Part shown: positions 12,619 to 21,596 of the stretch, one piece after another | Numbering within the stretch: the first letter of the stretch is position 1 | How the letters are laid out: each line of letters starts with the position of its first letter | NCBI RefSeq assembly: GCF_007828215.1 | Contig: NZ_VIUE01000003.1 | Span: 186,001 to 250,000, forward strand | DNA: 64,000 nt | Reading direction: 5' to 3' | Source: Pseudomonas sp. SJZ074 | GTDB lineage: Bacteria; Pseudomonadota; Gammaproteobacteria; Pseudomonadales; Pseudomonadaceae | Program-made: the position numbers and the translations under genes | The notes under the pieces: generated by a model | What the model was told of the DNA's origin: nothing | The model's input: the letters and a program-made list of their open reading frames with translations, nothing else | The model's database searches: none

Positions 12619-14058
12619 ATGCTGCGCAAACTCTCACTGGCCCTCGCCGTGTCTTGTGCGTCCAATGGAATGGCCTGGGCTGCCGAAGCGCCCCTCACCA
12701 CCAAGACCGATCTGGTAAGCGTGTATCAGGAGGCAGTGGACAACAACGCCGATCTCGCCGCCGCCCGTGCCCAATATGGCGCCCAGAAGGAAGTGGTACC
12801 TCAGGCGCGCGCCGGGTTGCTGCCCAACCTGTCGGCCGGTGCCGACCTGAACAACACCCGGACCCAGCTCGACGAGCCGTCAATGAACGCTACTCGCAGC
12901 GCCACGGTATACCAGGCCACGCTGTCGCAGCCGATTTTCCGGGCCGACCGCTGGTTCCAACTACAGGCGGCAAAGTCCGTCAACGAACAAGCGTCGCTGC
13001 AACTGTCGGCCACCGAGCAGAACATGATCCTGCAAAGCGCCGAGAGTTATTTCAACGTGCTGCGCAGCCAGGACAACCTGGCCTCGACCAAGGCTGAAGA
13101 AGCGGCCTTCAAGCGTCAGCTCGACCAGTCCAACGAACGCTTCGACGTCGGCCTGTCGGACAAGACCGACGTGCTGCAATCCCAGGCCAGCTACGACACT
13201 GCCCGCGCCAACCGGATTCTGGCCCAGCGCCAGGTCGAGGATGCGTTCGAAGCACTGATCACCCTGACCAACCGCCAGTACAACTCGATCCAAGGCATCG
13301 TCCACACGCTGCCGATCCTGCCGCCGGTGCCGAATGACGCCAAGGCCTGGGTCGACACCGCAGCCAGGCAGAACCTCAACCTGCTGGCCAGCAACTACGC
13401 CGTCGACGCCGCCGAAGACACCCTGCGTCAACGCAAGGCCGGTCATGCGCCCACGCTCGACGCGATAGCCCAGTACAAAAAAGGCGACAACGATGGCTTC
13501 GGCTTTACCAACCCGAGCCTGACCGGCCAGCGTTACGGTGGCGATGCCGAGCAGCGCACCATCGGCCTGCAGTTGAGTATTCCGATCTACAGCGGCGGGC
13601 TGACCAGCTCCCAGGTGCGCGAGTCCTACTCGCAACTCACCCAGACCGAACAGCAGCGCGAAGGCCTGCGCCGGCAGGTGGTGGAAAACACTCGCAACCT
13701 GCACCGCGCGGTGAACACCGACGTGGAACAGGTCCAGGCCCGGCGCCAGTCGATCATTTCCAACCAGAGTGCGGTAGAGGCCACAGAGATCGGTTACCAG
13801 GTGGGCACGCGCAACATCGTCGATGTGCTGGATGCCCAGCGCCAGCTGTACACCTCGGTGCGCAACTACAACAACGCCCGCTACGACTACATCCTCGACA
13901 ACCTGCGCCTCAAGCAGGCCGCCGGCACCCTCAGCCCGGCCGACTTGCAGGACCTGTCGCGCTACCTCAAGCCTGACTACAACCCCGACCGGGACTTCCT
14001 GCCGCCGGACCTGGCGCAGGCTGCCGCGGAGCAGTTGCGTTCGCGGCCGAATCAGTAA
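12619..14058 (+). CDS. TolC-family outer-membrane efflux protein
   Basis: A 479-residue outer-membrane channel subunit with a signal peptide (LSLALAVSCASNGMAWAAE). It shows two TolC repeats: DLVSVYQEAVDNNADLAAAR at the start of the first, and YRVGTRNIVDVLD-like YQVGTRNIVDVLDAQ in the second, ending with LRLKQAAGTL. These trimers form the outer-membrane duct of type I secretion or RND efflux systems. P. aeruginosa carries the TolC paralogue OpmH next to thiC. No adaptor or pump gene is adjacent here. The start follows a weak TAGGGA site. Confidence 0.92.
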   Translation: MLRKLSLALAVSCASNGMAWAAEAPLTTKTDLVSVYQEAVDNNADLAAARAQYGAQKEVVPQARAGLLPNLSAGADLNNTRTQLDEPSMNATRSATVYQATLSQPIFRADRWFQLQAAKSVNEQASLQLSATEQNMILQSAESYFNVLRSQDNLASTKAEEAAFKRQLDQSNERFDVGLSDKTDVLQSQASYDTARANRILAQRQVEDAFEALITLTNRQYNSIQGIVHTLPILPPVPNDAKAWVDTAARQNLNLLASNYAVDAAEDTLRQRKAGHAPTLDAIAQYKKGDNDGFGFTNPSLTGQRYGGDAEQRTIGLQLSIPIYSGGLTSSQVRESYSQLTQTEQQREGLRRQVVENTRNLHRAVNTDVEQVQARRQSIISNQSAVEATEIGYQVGTRNIVDVLDAQRQLYTSVRNYNNARYDYILDNLRLKQAAGTLSPADLQDLSRYLKPDYNPDRDFLPPDLAQAAAEQLRSRPNQ

Positions 14059-14075
14059 AACGGCAGTTGAATTTT

Positions 14076-14219
14076 GTGGCGAGGGGATTTAGCGAAACGT
14101 CGCACCGCCCCGCTGGGCTGCGCAGCAGCCCCAAAGCCTGACGGCGCGGTGTGTCAGATGGTTTAGATGGGGGATGCTTCGCACCCAACGGGGCGGTGCG
14201 ACGTTTCGCTAAACCGCCA
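14076..14219. repeat. Long inverted repeat (REPIN of a second type)
   Basis: Arms 14088-14112 and 14189-14213 are perfect 25-bp reverse complements (core TTTAGCGAAACGTCGCACCG), extended outward by GTGGCG/CGCCAC. The 76-bp middle contains CTGGGCTGCGCAGCAGCCC, itself a hairpin. The sequence is unrelated to the GTGGGAGCG type. It occupies the 219-bp gap between two convergent genes and could also end transcription. Confidence 0.9.
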
Positions 14220-14277
14220 CAGGTAGATCTCCGGCCATCGATAATCGCCACAACAGCGTTCGTCAGATACAGGCTGA

Positions 14278-15552
14278 TCAGCCGATCAACCGCCCCAACC
14301 CATCCAACAACCGCTGCAACGCCCCCTGGTTGCGGCGCATCACCGCAAGCCCTGCCTCAGCCATGCGCTGTGCATCCCGAGGCAGTTCGAACAGGCGCTG
14401 TATCGCCCAGGCCAGACTCTGGGCATCTTCGACTTCCTGCAACGCCCCGGCACTGCGCAGTTGCGCGGCGATTTCGAGGAAGTTGAACAGGTGCGGCCCG
14501 CTGAGCACCGGTTTCGACAGCGCCGCCGGTTCCAGCAGATTGTGGCCGCCGTTGGGCACCAGGCTGCCGCCCACGAAAGCGCTATCGGCCAGCGCGTAGA
14601 GGAACAGCAGCTCGCCCATGGTGTCGCCCAGCAACACCGAAGTTTGCGCGGTAACGGGCTGCGCGCTGGAACGCCTGACCGTGGCAAAGCCTTCGCTTTC
14701 ACACAACCGGTGCACCGTGTCGAAACGCTCGGGATGACGCGGCACCAGGATCAGCAACGCATCGGGGTAACTGTCGAGTAGCCGACGGTGCGCGGCCAGC
14801 ACCACCTCGTCTTCGCCCTCATGGGTGCTCGCAGCGATCCAGACCGGGCGATCCGTCGCCTGCCATTGGCTACGCAGGGCACTGGCGCGTTCGAGCAGTT
14901 GCGGGTCGATGGTCAGGTCGTACTTGATGGAACCGGTAACCTCGACGGTCTCGGCCCGAGCGCCCAACTGGCGGAAACGTTCGGTCTCGGCTTCGGTCTG
15001 GACGGCAAACAGGCTCATCTCGGCCAGCATCGGCCGGGTGAGTTTGGGGAAGCGGGCATAGCCCCGGGCCGAACGCTCCGACAAACGCGCATTCGCCAAG
15101 GCCACCGGAATACCGCGCTTGGCGCATTGATGGATGTGGTTGGGCCACAGCTCGGTTTCCATGATCACGGCCAGCGTCGGTCGAACCCGATCAAGAAAAC
15201 GCCTGGCAGCGCACGGCAGGTCGTAAGGCAAATAACAATGCTGAATGCGCGGCTCATTGGCGAATAACGCCTGGATCCGCTCCGAGCCCGTGGGCGTCAT
15301 GCAGGTTACCGTGATCGGCAACTGTGGATAGCGCTGCAACAGGGCGCGAATCATCGGCGCGGCGGCGATGCTTTCGCCCACCGATACCGAATGGACCCAT
15401 ATGCCTCCCTGGGCCATGACCGGCAACCCCCAGGAAAACCGCTCGCCGATGCGCCGGGCATACGCCGGCGCCTTGCGTGCGCGCAACCACAGTCGAATCG
15501 CTACCAATGGCAGCCCCAGGTAAAACAATGCGCTATAGAGAGTTCTGTTCAT
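14278..15552 (-). CDS. waaA: 3-deoxy-D-manno-octulosonic acid (Kdo) transferase
   Basis: WaaA (KdtA) adds Kdo residues from CMP-Kdo to lipid IVA at the inner membrane. The 424-residue protein has an N-terminal membrane anchor (LYSALFYLGLPLVAIRLWL), the catalytic-site stretch WVHSVSVGES near residue 60, ETELWPN near 130, and the nucleotide-binding GGSLVPNGGHNLLEPA in the C-terminal GT-B half. The start MNRTLYS at 15552 matches known WaaA proteins; no strong ribosome binding site precedes it. It lies 22 bp downstream of the LysR gene on the same strand. Confidence 0.96.
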   Translation of the reverse strand: MNRTLYSALFYLGLPLVAIRLWLRARKAPAYARRIGERFSWGLPVMAQGGIWVHSVSVGESIAAAPMIRALLQRYPQLPITVTCMTPTGSERIQALFANEPRIQHCYLPYDLPCAARRFLDRVRPTLAVIMETELWPNHIHQCAKRGIPVALANARLSERSARGYARFPKLTRPMLAEMSLFAVQTEAETERFRQLGARAETVEVTGSIKYDLTIDPQLLERASALRSQWQATDRPVWIAASTHEGEDEVVLAAHRRLLDSYPDALLILVPRHPERFDTVHRLCESEGFATVRRSSAQPVTAQTSVLLGDTMGELLFLYALADSAFVGGSLVPNGGHNLLEPAALSKPVLSGPHLFNFLEIAAQLRSAGALQEVEDAQSLAWAIQRLFELPRDAQRMAEAGLAVMRRNQGALQRLLDGLGRLIG

Positions 15553-15574
15553 GGCGGCGGAGTTTATCGGTTTT

Positions 15575-16465
15575 TCAGCCGATCGCCTGCAACTGCACGG
15601 CAAAACGTTCCGCCAGCCAGCGCGCGGCCGGGCCAAGGGGTTCGTCACGGCGCCAGACCAGCTCTACCACGAGCGCCGGTGGGGTCCATTCACTGTTGAG
15701 TTCGACCATATCGCCCAGGTACGCCGGATACTGCACTACGTGCCTCGGCAGCCAGGCCCAGCCCAGGCCACTTCTCAGCCATTCGGCCAGGACATAGAAA
15801 CTGTCGGCGCGCCAGACCTGCGGGCTGGCCTGCTCGCTGCCGGGGTAGACGCTGGACTGGGTCGCCATCAACAACTGCCGGTGCCGGGCCATTTCCCGGC
15901 AGGACACATAGTCGTGGCTGGCCAGTGGATGCCCCTTGCTGCACACCGTAACCATCTCGACGCTGCCCAACACTCGGCGCTCCAGTGCTTCAGGGATCTG
16001 GTCGTGGTAGAACAACAAGCCCAGGTCAGCGCGACGCTCCACCAGTTTGCGCGCCACATCGCCCTGGGCGGCACTGGCCAGTTGCACCTCAAGGGTGGGG
16101 AATTGCTCGGCCAACGCCGCCAGGCTGTCGATAACCGGTTGATAGGGCATGGCCTCGTCCTGGGCCAGGCGCAGCGACGCTTCCTGACCGCGCATCAAGG
16201 CCAGGGCCCGGCCATTGAGGCGCTCACATTGGCGCAACACCTCCCGCGCTTCCTCCAGCAATGCCTCGCCAGCATCGGTGAGCTGCGGTTGGCGGCCGCT
16301 GCTGCGCTCGAACAGGCTCACGCCCAAATCGGTTTCCAGCAATGCAATCGCACTGCTGACGGCCGATTGGGCCTTGCGCTGATCCCGGGCCACCGCGGAA
16401 AAAGAACGCTTTTCGGCGACCCCCACGAACAGGCGCAATTGCTCAAGGTTCCATTCAACGTTCAT
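15575..16465 (-). CDS. LysR-family transcriptional regulator
   Basis: A 296-residue LysR regulator. Residues 1-60 form the winged helix-turn-helix (FVGVAEKRSFSAVARDQRKA, then LLETDLGVSLFERS), and the rest is the periplasmic-binding-like effector domain. It is divergent from an SMR efflux gene, and a perfect dyad lies just 6 bp upstream of its own start, so it probably regulates both itself and that gene. The effector is unknown. P. aeruginosa has the same LysR/SMR pair next to waaA. Confidence 0.92.
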   Translation of the reverse strand: MNVEWNLEQLRLFVGVAEKRSFSAVARDQRKAQSAVSSAIALLETDLGVSLFERSSGRQPQLTDAGEALLEEAREVLRQCERLNGRALALMRGQEASLRLAQDEAMPYQPVIDSLAALAEQFPTLEVQLASAAQGDVARKLVERRADLGLLFYHDQIPEALERRVLGSVEMVTVCSKGHPLASHDYVSCREMARHRQLLMATQSSVYPGSEQASPQVWRADSFYVLAEWLRSGLGWAWLPRHVVQYPAYLGDMVELNSEWTPPALVVELVWRRDEPLGPAARWLAERFAVQLQAIG

Positions 16466-16471
16466 GCCCCA

Positions 16472-16494
16472 ACCTATCTCTTTAACAGATAGGT
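16472..16494. promoter_or_regulatory. Dyad operator between LysR and SMR genes
   Basis: ACCTATCT and AGATAGGT form a perfect 8-bp inverted repeat separated by 7 bases, six bases from the LysR start codon and 74 bases from the SMR start. The T-N11-A geometry fits a LysR-type recognition site. Assignment to this regulator is inferred from position only. Confidence 0.6.
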
Positions 16495-16568
16495 AATGAC
16501 TTTACCGCATCTAGCCACGCACTAGAATGGCGACATCGAAAGACGCACCAGCCAATGAGGTTTCGCCC

Positions 16569-16901
16569 ATGAACGCTTACTACTACCTCGCTATTGCCAT
16601 CTGCGCCGAAGTGATCGCTACCGTTTCGATGAAAGCAGTAAAAGGCCTGAGCACACCCCTGCCCCTGATGCTGGTGATCGCAGGCTATGGCATCGCTTTC
16701 TGGCTGTTGACCCTGGTGGTACGCACCGTCCCGGTGGGCGTGGCGTATGCGGTCTGGGCCGGGATGGGAATCGTCATGGTCAGCGTCGCGGCGCTGTTCA
16801 TCTACGGGCAGAAGCTGGACGTGCCGGCGATGCTGGGGATGGCGTTGATTGTGCTGGGGGTGGTGGTGATCCAGCTGTTCTCCAAGACGGCAGGGCACTG
16901 A
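16569..16901 (+). CDS. SMR-family multidrug/cation efflux protein
   Basis: A 110-residue four-helix inner-membrane protein of the small multidrug resistance family. The essential membrane glutamate is E14 in AIAICAEVIATVSMK, and the substrate-gate motif VAYAVWAGMGIV is in helix 3. GAGG lies 8 bp before the start at 16569, which is preferred over an upstream in-frame ATG at 16527. It is divergent from the LysR gene and likely controlled by it. Typical substrates are quaternary ammonium compounds; whether this one exports drugs or metabolites is not decidable from sequence. Confidence 0.93.
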   Translation: MNAYYYLAIAICAEVIATVSMKAVKGLSTPLPLMLVIAGYGIAFWLLTLVVRTVPVGVAYAVWAGMGIVMVSVAALFIYGQKLDVPAMLGMALIVLGVVVIQLFSKTAGH

Positions 16902-17000
16902 AGCTGCAAGCTGCAAGCTGCAAGCTGCAAGCTGCAAGCTGCAAGCCAGGAACAGCCTCTCGCTTGTAACTTGAAGCTTGAAGCTTGAAACTTGCAGCTT
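16902..17000. repeat. Heptamer repeat array with inverted arms
   Basis: Directly after the SMR stop codon come six copies of GCTGCAA, a 20-base spacer, then a degenerate inverted array of CTTGAAG/CTTGAAA units. The two arms can pair. A related array with the arm types swapped lies at 57721-57810, so this is a dispersed extragenic repeat family. It fills the gap before the FAD oxidoreductase. Confidence 0.88.
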
Positions 17001-17021
17001 CATTTCCTCCGAGGTCGCTGC

Positions 17022-18197
17022 ATGCCATCCGTTATTTCCACCGACGTGCTGATTGTCGGCGCCGGAGTCGCCGGCCTCTGGCTGAATGCGCGCCTGCGTC
17101 GCCAGGGCTATTCGACCGTGCTGGTGGAAAGTGCCAGCCTCGGCGGTGGGCAGAGCGTCAAGTCCCAGGGCATCATCCATGGCGGTGCCAAATATGCGCT
17201 GCATGGTGCCCTGACCGGTGCCTCGGAAGCCATTGCCGACATGCCGCGCCGTTGGCGCGAAGCGCTCGCTGGCAACGGTGAGCTGGACCTGTCCGGTGTG
17301 CGCCTGCTGTCCGAAGCCCATTACCTGTGGTCTCCCGGCACCCTGGCCGGCAATCTCACCAGTTTTTTCGCCAGCAAGGCCGTGCGCGGACGGGTCGATC
17401 AGGTCAAGGGCGACCAACTGCCACCGGCCCTGCAGGACAAGCGTTTCAAAGGCAAGGTCTATCGCCTGGCCGAACTGGTGGTGGATGTCCCCAGCCTGAT
17501 CGCACGCCTGGCGGAACTGGCCGGCGACAGCCTGCTCGCCGGCCAGCACATCGAGCCGCTGCGCGAAGCCGGCGAACTGGTGGGCCTGAAGGTTGATGGT
17601 CGCGAGATCCGCGCCCAGCGCATTGTCCTCAGTGCCGGGGCCGGCACCGCCGAGCTACTCGCAACCCTGGGCCTGGACCAGCCGGCGATGCAGCGCCGTC
17701 CGCTGCACATGGTGCTGGTCAAGGGACCGAGTCTCAAGCCGCTATATGCCCATTGCCTGGGAGGCGGGCCGAAACCGCGTATCACCGTCACCACTCACCC
17801 GGCCGCCGATGGTCAATGGGTCTGGTACCTGGGCGGCGACATTGCCGAAGCCGAGGGCGTAGCCCGCGAACCCGCCGCGCAGATCGCCGCCGCGCAAAAG
17901 GAACTCGGGCAGTTGCTGCCCTGGGTCGACCTGACCACCGCGCAATGGGCCACCCTGCGGGTCGATCGCGCCGAACCGCTGCAATCGGGCCTGAGCCGTC
18001 CGGACAACGCTTTCCTTGCCGAGCAGAACCGCCTCCTGGTGGGCTGGCCGACCAAGCTGGCCCTGGCCCCGGACTATTCCGACCGGGTGATTGCCGCATT
18101 GCAACAAGGCGGTATCACGCCCAGCCATCCGGCCCCTTTGCCGGACCTGCCGAAACCGCCCATGGGCGTACCCGCCTGGGAGCAACTGCTGCCATGA
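17022..18197 (+). CDS. FAD-dependent oxidoreductase (DAO family)
   Basis: A 391-residue flavoprotein with an N-terminal Rossmann motif VLIVGAGVAGLWLNARLRRQ and a GG-doublet region (GGGQSVKSQGIIHGGAKYA). The fold is that of D-amino-acid/glycerol-3-phosphate oxidases. The substrate is unknown. GAGG 7 bp upstream fixes the start at 17022, removing ten residues from the longer frame. The stop overlaps the start of the next gene (ATGA), so this oxidoreductase and the aldo/keto reductase are coupled. The pair is conserved in P. aeruginosa at the same place. Confidence 0.9.
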   Translation: MPSVISTDVLIVGAGVAGLWLNARLRRQGYSTVLVESASLGGGQSVKSQGIIHGGAKYALHGALTGASEAIADMPRRWREALAGNGELDLSGVRLLSEAHYLWSPGTLAGNLTSFFASKAVRGRVDQVKGDQLPPALQDKRFKGKVYRLAELVVDVPSLIARLAELAGDSLLAGQHIEPLREAGELVGLKVDGREIRAQRIVLSAGAGTAELLATLGLDQPAMQRRPLHMVLVKGPSLKPLYAHCLGGGPKPRITVTTHPAADGQWVWYLGGDIAEAEGVAREPAAQIAAAQKELGQLLPWVDLTTAQWATLRVDRAEPLQSGLSRPDNAFLAEQNRLLVGWPTKLALAPDYSDRVIAALQQGGITPSHPAPLPDLPKPPMGVPAWEQLLP

Positions 18198-19006
18198 GCC
18201 AACCGACCCTGCACGATTTCTATCGTCCCCTGGGCAACCTCGGCCCGAAGGTTTCGCCCCTGGGCCTGGGCACCGTCAAGCTCGGGCGCGACCAGGGGGT
18301 CAAGTACCCCAACGGTTTCCGGATTCCCGATGACGACGAAGCGCGCATGCTGCTCAAGCTGGCCCGTGACCTGGGTATCAACCTCATCGACACCGCGCCG
18401 GCCTATGGCCGTAGCGAGGAACGCCTCGGCCCGCTGTTGCGCGGTCAACGCGGGGACTGGGTGATTGTCAGCAAGGTAGGCGAAGAATTCAGCGACGGGC
18501 AGTCGCGCCACGATTTCAGTGCCGCCCACACTCGCCTCTCGGTGGAGCGCAGCCTCAAGCGCCTGGAGACCGACTATATCGACCTGGTACTGGTGCACTC
18601 CGACGGCAATGACCTGGCGATACTCAACGACAGCGAGGTCTACCCGACCCTGGCGGCGCTCAAGCGCGAAGGCAAGATCGGTGGCTTCGGCTTCTCCGGC
18701 AAGACCGTCGAGGGTGGCCTGAAGGCCCTCGAACAGGGCGACTGCGCCATGGTTACCTACAATCTGAACGAACGAAGCGAAACCGCTGTCATTGACTACG
18801 CTACCGAGCACGGCAAAGCCATCCTGGTGAAGAAAGCCCTTGCCAGCGGTCACGCCTGCCTGAGTCCCGGGGTTGATCCGGTCCAGGCCAGCTTCGAACT
18901 GTTGTTTGAGCACCCGGGGATCGCCAGTGCTATTGTCGGCACCATCAATCCGCTGCACCTCGCCCATAACGTCGCGACCGTAGCCAAGGTCCTACGTAAA
19001 AACTGA
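18194..19006 (+). CDS. Aldo/keto reductase
   Basis: A 270-residue NADPH-dependent aldo/keto reductase. The (beta/alpha)8 barrel shows the catalytic tetrad region: NLIDTAPAYGRSEERLG (Asp and Tyr), VSKVGEEF (Lys) and IDLVLVHSDG (His), with the C-terminal cofactor-binding stretch IASAIVGTINPLHLAHNV. The start at 18194 lies in the ATGA overlap with the upstream gene; longer frames are excluded because they would read through that gene. The substrate is unknown. It is 33 bp from the next gene, which probably shares the transcript. Confidence 0.93.
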   Translation: MSQPTLHDFYRPLGNLGPKVSPLGLGTVKLGRDQGVKYPNGFRIPDDDEARMLLKLARDLGINLIDTAPAYGRSEERLGPLLRGQRGDWVIVSKVGEEFSDGQSRHDFSAAHTRLSVERSLKRLETDYIDLVLVHSDGNDLAILNDSEVYPTLAALKREGKIGGFGFSGKTVEGGLKALEQGDCAMVTYNLNERSETAVIDYATEHGKAILVKKALASGHACLSPGVDPVQASFELLFEHPGIASAIVGTINPLHLAHNVATVAKVLRKN

Positions 19007-19039
19007 CGCCGCTTCACGCGTTTTTTAGCAGGAGCCGAT

Positions 19040-20005
19040 ATGCCGCGCACGCTCATCAGGAAGAACCCAAGCAACTTCAAGACCCTGCCGCTGTTCGTCG
19101 AAGCAACGCCCGAAGGCCTGACTTACCAGAGCGTCGGGATGCCGCTGAACTTTGCCCAGACCTTGCAGCGCCGCCGCCCCGTGACGGTGGCCGATGCCGA
19201 ACGTTTTTCGCTGGAGCTGGCGAACCTGGGGGTCTCGGTGCGCCTGACCCTGCAGTGGCAAAACCGCGACTATTGGGTGTTGGTGCGCCAGCGTCGGCAG
19301 GATCGCGGCGACGTAGTGCTCAAGCTGATTTCCGGTTACGTCCCGGCCCATGAACTGAACCTGCCATTACTTACCGCAATCAGTGAAATTGCCGAAGAAT
19401 GCCTGCTGGAAACCCCTGAAGGCTGGCTCGGCGGACGATTCAACGACACCTGGCTGCCAGCGCCCTATGCCACAGCCTTGCACTATCGCGAGGCATTGCC
19501 ATTTCGGCTGACACCGCTGTCCGGCTCGGCCCGTCCGGTGCGCAGCGCCAACCTGCAGTTGATTGAGCGGCCACGGGCCTACGTGCATCTGCCGACGGCG
19601 TCGCTGCAGTTGATCTACGATTTGCGCCTGGAAGTGCCCAAGGAAGCCAAGTCCCTGAGCCTGTTTCACGTCGATGAGCGCCTGGAGGGCGACCAGTTGG
19701 TGGCGCGCCTGGACCGCAAGCGTCCCGATCTCTACCTGATGCCGCTGCACGAGGGCCAACCGACTGGAGAACTGTATACGCTCAAACGTGACCAGCTCGT
19801 CCCGGCCAGCACACGCGGCCTGCACTTGGCAGAAAGCTTTGCTACCCAGGAGGGATGGGTGGTTCGCGAAGAGCGCATTCGCTGGAAGGATTGGATCGCG
19901 AACCAAGGACTTGCAACAACCTCCCCTCGCCGACCAAGCCTGACCAAGCTCCGCACAAAAGCCATGGGCCTGATGCGCATGGTCCGCGGTACGCTACAAA
20001 AATGA
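19040..20005 (+). CDS. Conserved Pseudomonas protein of unknown function
   Basis: I do not recognise a domain. The 321-residue protein has no signal peptide or membrane segment, is rich in Arg and Leu, and ends in a basic tail (SPRRPSLTKLRTKAMGLMRM). A mid-protein phrase SEIAEECLLETPEGWLGGRF hints at a Nudix-box-like arrangement, but the spacing does not fit. AGGAG lies 7 bp before the start. P. aeruginosa has an unknown gene at this position after the aldo/keto reductase. Its stop is 2 bp from the stop of the convergent gene, with no terminator between. Confidence 0.75.
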   Translation: MPRTLIRKNPSNFKTLPLFVEATPEGLTYQSVGMPLNFAQTLQRRRPVTVADAERFSLELANLGVSVRLTLQWQNRDYWVLVRQRRQDRGDVVLKLISGYVPAHELNLPLLTAISEIAEECLLETPEGWLGGRFNDTWLPAPYATALHYREALPFRLTPLSGSARPVRSANLQLIERPRAYVHLPTASLQLIYDLRLEVPKEAKSLSLFHVDERLEGDQLVARLDRKRPDLYLMPLHEGQPTGELYTLKRDQLVPASTRGLHLAESFATQEGWVVREERIRWKDWIANQGLATTSPRRPSLTKLRTKAMGLMRMVRGTLQK

Positions 20006-20007
20006 CA

Positions 20008-20850
20008 TCAAGTCAGACGCCGCTTATCAATGTAAGTGCGACATTGAGCAAACAAATGAAAAAAACGATTCTCACGTTTCCCCATCCCGCGCTTGGATGA
20101 AAACGATTCCTCGGCAAAGGCGCCATTGATTCGCACCCGTGAAGCGGTAGTAGGCAGCGTACATACCCTGACTCGAGCCTGCTGTAACGCATATTTGAGC
20201 AACCGCTCGGAATGCAGTTTTCTACCTGTCGCCTTGCAGAAGTCAAAAATGCGCTCGATACGCTTGCCATAGGCCACGTAGGCATCACGCCCACAGATCG
20301 CAAAACGATCGTTCAACCCGCCCCACCATTGCCAATCCGGGATGTAGGCATTCGATCGGCGCTCGTTGGCATGCCCGAACACGTAAGTTGGAAGTACAGT
20401 GTGGTAGAAATTATCGGGACGTACGAACACGACAAAATCCGGATCGAACGGTTCGATCATTTCCGTCACGTTGTACAAGGAGTTGAGCTGATAAATCAGA
20501 TTCCTGAGCGAAGCGTACTCGTCTGCCCAGGTGTCGCCCAAGGCCTTGACCCGTTCGAAGTCCCAACGCTCCAGAACGCCCTCGGTGGAATGGAGCTGGC
20601 CGGTCATCGTGCTGAACGGCGCGTAATTGTCGGTACTCAGCTTACCCCGCTCGCCAGAACGCGAGTTATGCACTTCATCGATTTTGTACAGGTGGTAGAA
20701 GCACTGCACTTCGCTTCCCGCGGGGATCTGCCCCAGGACGTTCTCCCGGATGGAGGGAAAGCAAATCTCCGAGTTTCTCGGGATACCAAAAAATGCTACC
20801 GCAACTTTCAACACGCGTTCTGCCCTGTCGTAAGAATAGAACTTGCCCAA
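20008..20850 (-). CDS. Putative sugar-transfer or glycan protein, LPS region
   Basis: A 280-residue soluble protein. The N-terminus VLKVAVAFFGIPRNSEICFP and the internal FDPDFVVFVRPDNFYHTVLP, which places an acidic RPDN motif after a hydrophobic strand, resemble polysaccharide-region proteins of glycosyltransferase-like fold. The C-terminal quarter is strongly basic. It is the last gene of the minus-strand series running from msbA through hldE, which supports a role in core-oligosaccharide or surface-glycan assembly. I cannot name the family, and the function is inferred from context. Confidence 0.6.
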   Translation of the reverse strand: MGKFYSYDRAERVLKVAVAFFGIPRNSEICFPSIRENVLGQIPAGSEVQCFYHLYKIDEVHNSRSGERGKLSTDNYAPFSTMTGQLHSTEGVLERWDFERVKALGDTWADEYASLRNLIYQLNSLYNVTEMIEPFDPDFVVFVRPDNFYHTVLPTYVFGHANERRSNAYIPDWQWWGGLNDRFAICGRDAYVAYGKRIERIFDFCKATGRKLHSERLLKYALQQARVRVCTLPTTASRVRINGAFAEESFSSKRGMGKRENRFFHLFAQCRTYIDKRRLT

Positions 20851-20889
20851 TAGTGCCCCAATGGGCCTTGCAACCTGACCCGATGCTAC

Positions 20890-21591
20890 TCAACGGCGAC
20901 GAAACCAACCTTGCCACCAACGCCTGTGCTGCAACGGCACGACGGCCACATCGGCTTCGAGGAGCCATTGCCGCTCATATTCCCAGGCATGCCCGCTCCA
21001 GAACTTTCCCGCTTCGTTGGAAAACCCCAGGGTCATCAATCGGTAGGTATAGCCCGAATGCCCACGAAGCCAATCGAACACCACCAACGCATTGAAACCG
21101 GTAGACGGACCGACATAGCGCTTACCGTCCACCCTGTCGACGGGGTAGTTCCACAAAGGTGGCAGCGGAATGCGCTCCTGATAAAACGCGACGCCTGGCA
21201 GTGGAGACATGGCTCCGGTGCACCCCACCAGCATCGTGAAGCAACGCGCTCCGGGTAGCTCGAACAATCGCTGCACCTGGAGTTTGTAGGGCAAGCCGAA
21301 AAAATACGCGTCAGGCGCATTGAAGCCGTGTACGAATACATTGACGCTCTGCGGAGTGAGAAACGCCGCCTTCATGCAAGTGTTGAATGACACGACCACA
21401 TCATCGCTGCCGATATCGAGCGCCCGGAAGTCGGCTTCGGTGATTGCCGGATTATTCGCTACTAGCACCACCCGAGAAGCTTTGGCCAGGCAATCCTTCA
21501 ATGCCTGGGGCAACGCCCCCAAAACCGATTGATGGCCGCCCGGCAATTCGTCGAGCGACATTTCGTCACGCGTGCGAACGGTTTGATCCAT
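20890..21591 (-). CDS. Putative sialyltransferase-like (GT29/GT42-like) protein
   Basis: A 233-residue protein whose layout recalls small GT-A sialyltransferase-like enzymes: VVLVANNPAITEADF near the N-terminus (nucleotide-binding strand), VVVSFNTCMKAA next, and KRYVGPSTGFNALVVFDWL (the PSTG segment) in the C-terminal half. The match is by pattern only and the donor sugar is unknown. The start at 21591 lies 5 bp after the stop of the upstream glycosyltransferase, implying one transcript. Note that the upstream frame extends to 21666 but overlaps that gene. Confidence 0.55.
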   Translation of the reverse strand: MDQTVRTRDEMSLDELPGGHQSVLGALPQALKDCLAKASRVVLVANNPAITEADFRALDIGSDDVVVSFNTCMKAAFLTPQSVNVFVHGFNAPDAYFFGLPYKLQVQRLFELPGARCFTMLVGCTGAMSPLPGVAFYQERIPLPPLWNYPVDRVDGKRYVGPSTGFNALVVFDWLRGHSGYTYRLMTLGFSNEAGKFWSGHAWEYERQWLLEADVAVVPLQHRRWWQGWFRRR

Positions 21592-21596
21592 GGTCT

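Noticed and set aside
16902..17000. Heptamer array as a CRISPR
   Set aside because: Units are 7 bp with no spacers and no cas genes are nearby.
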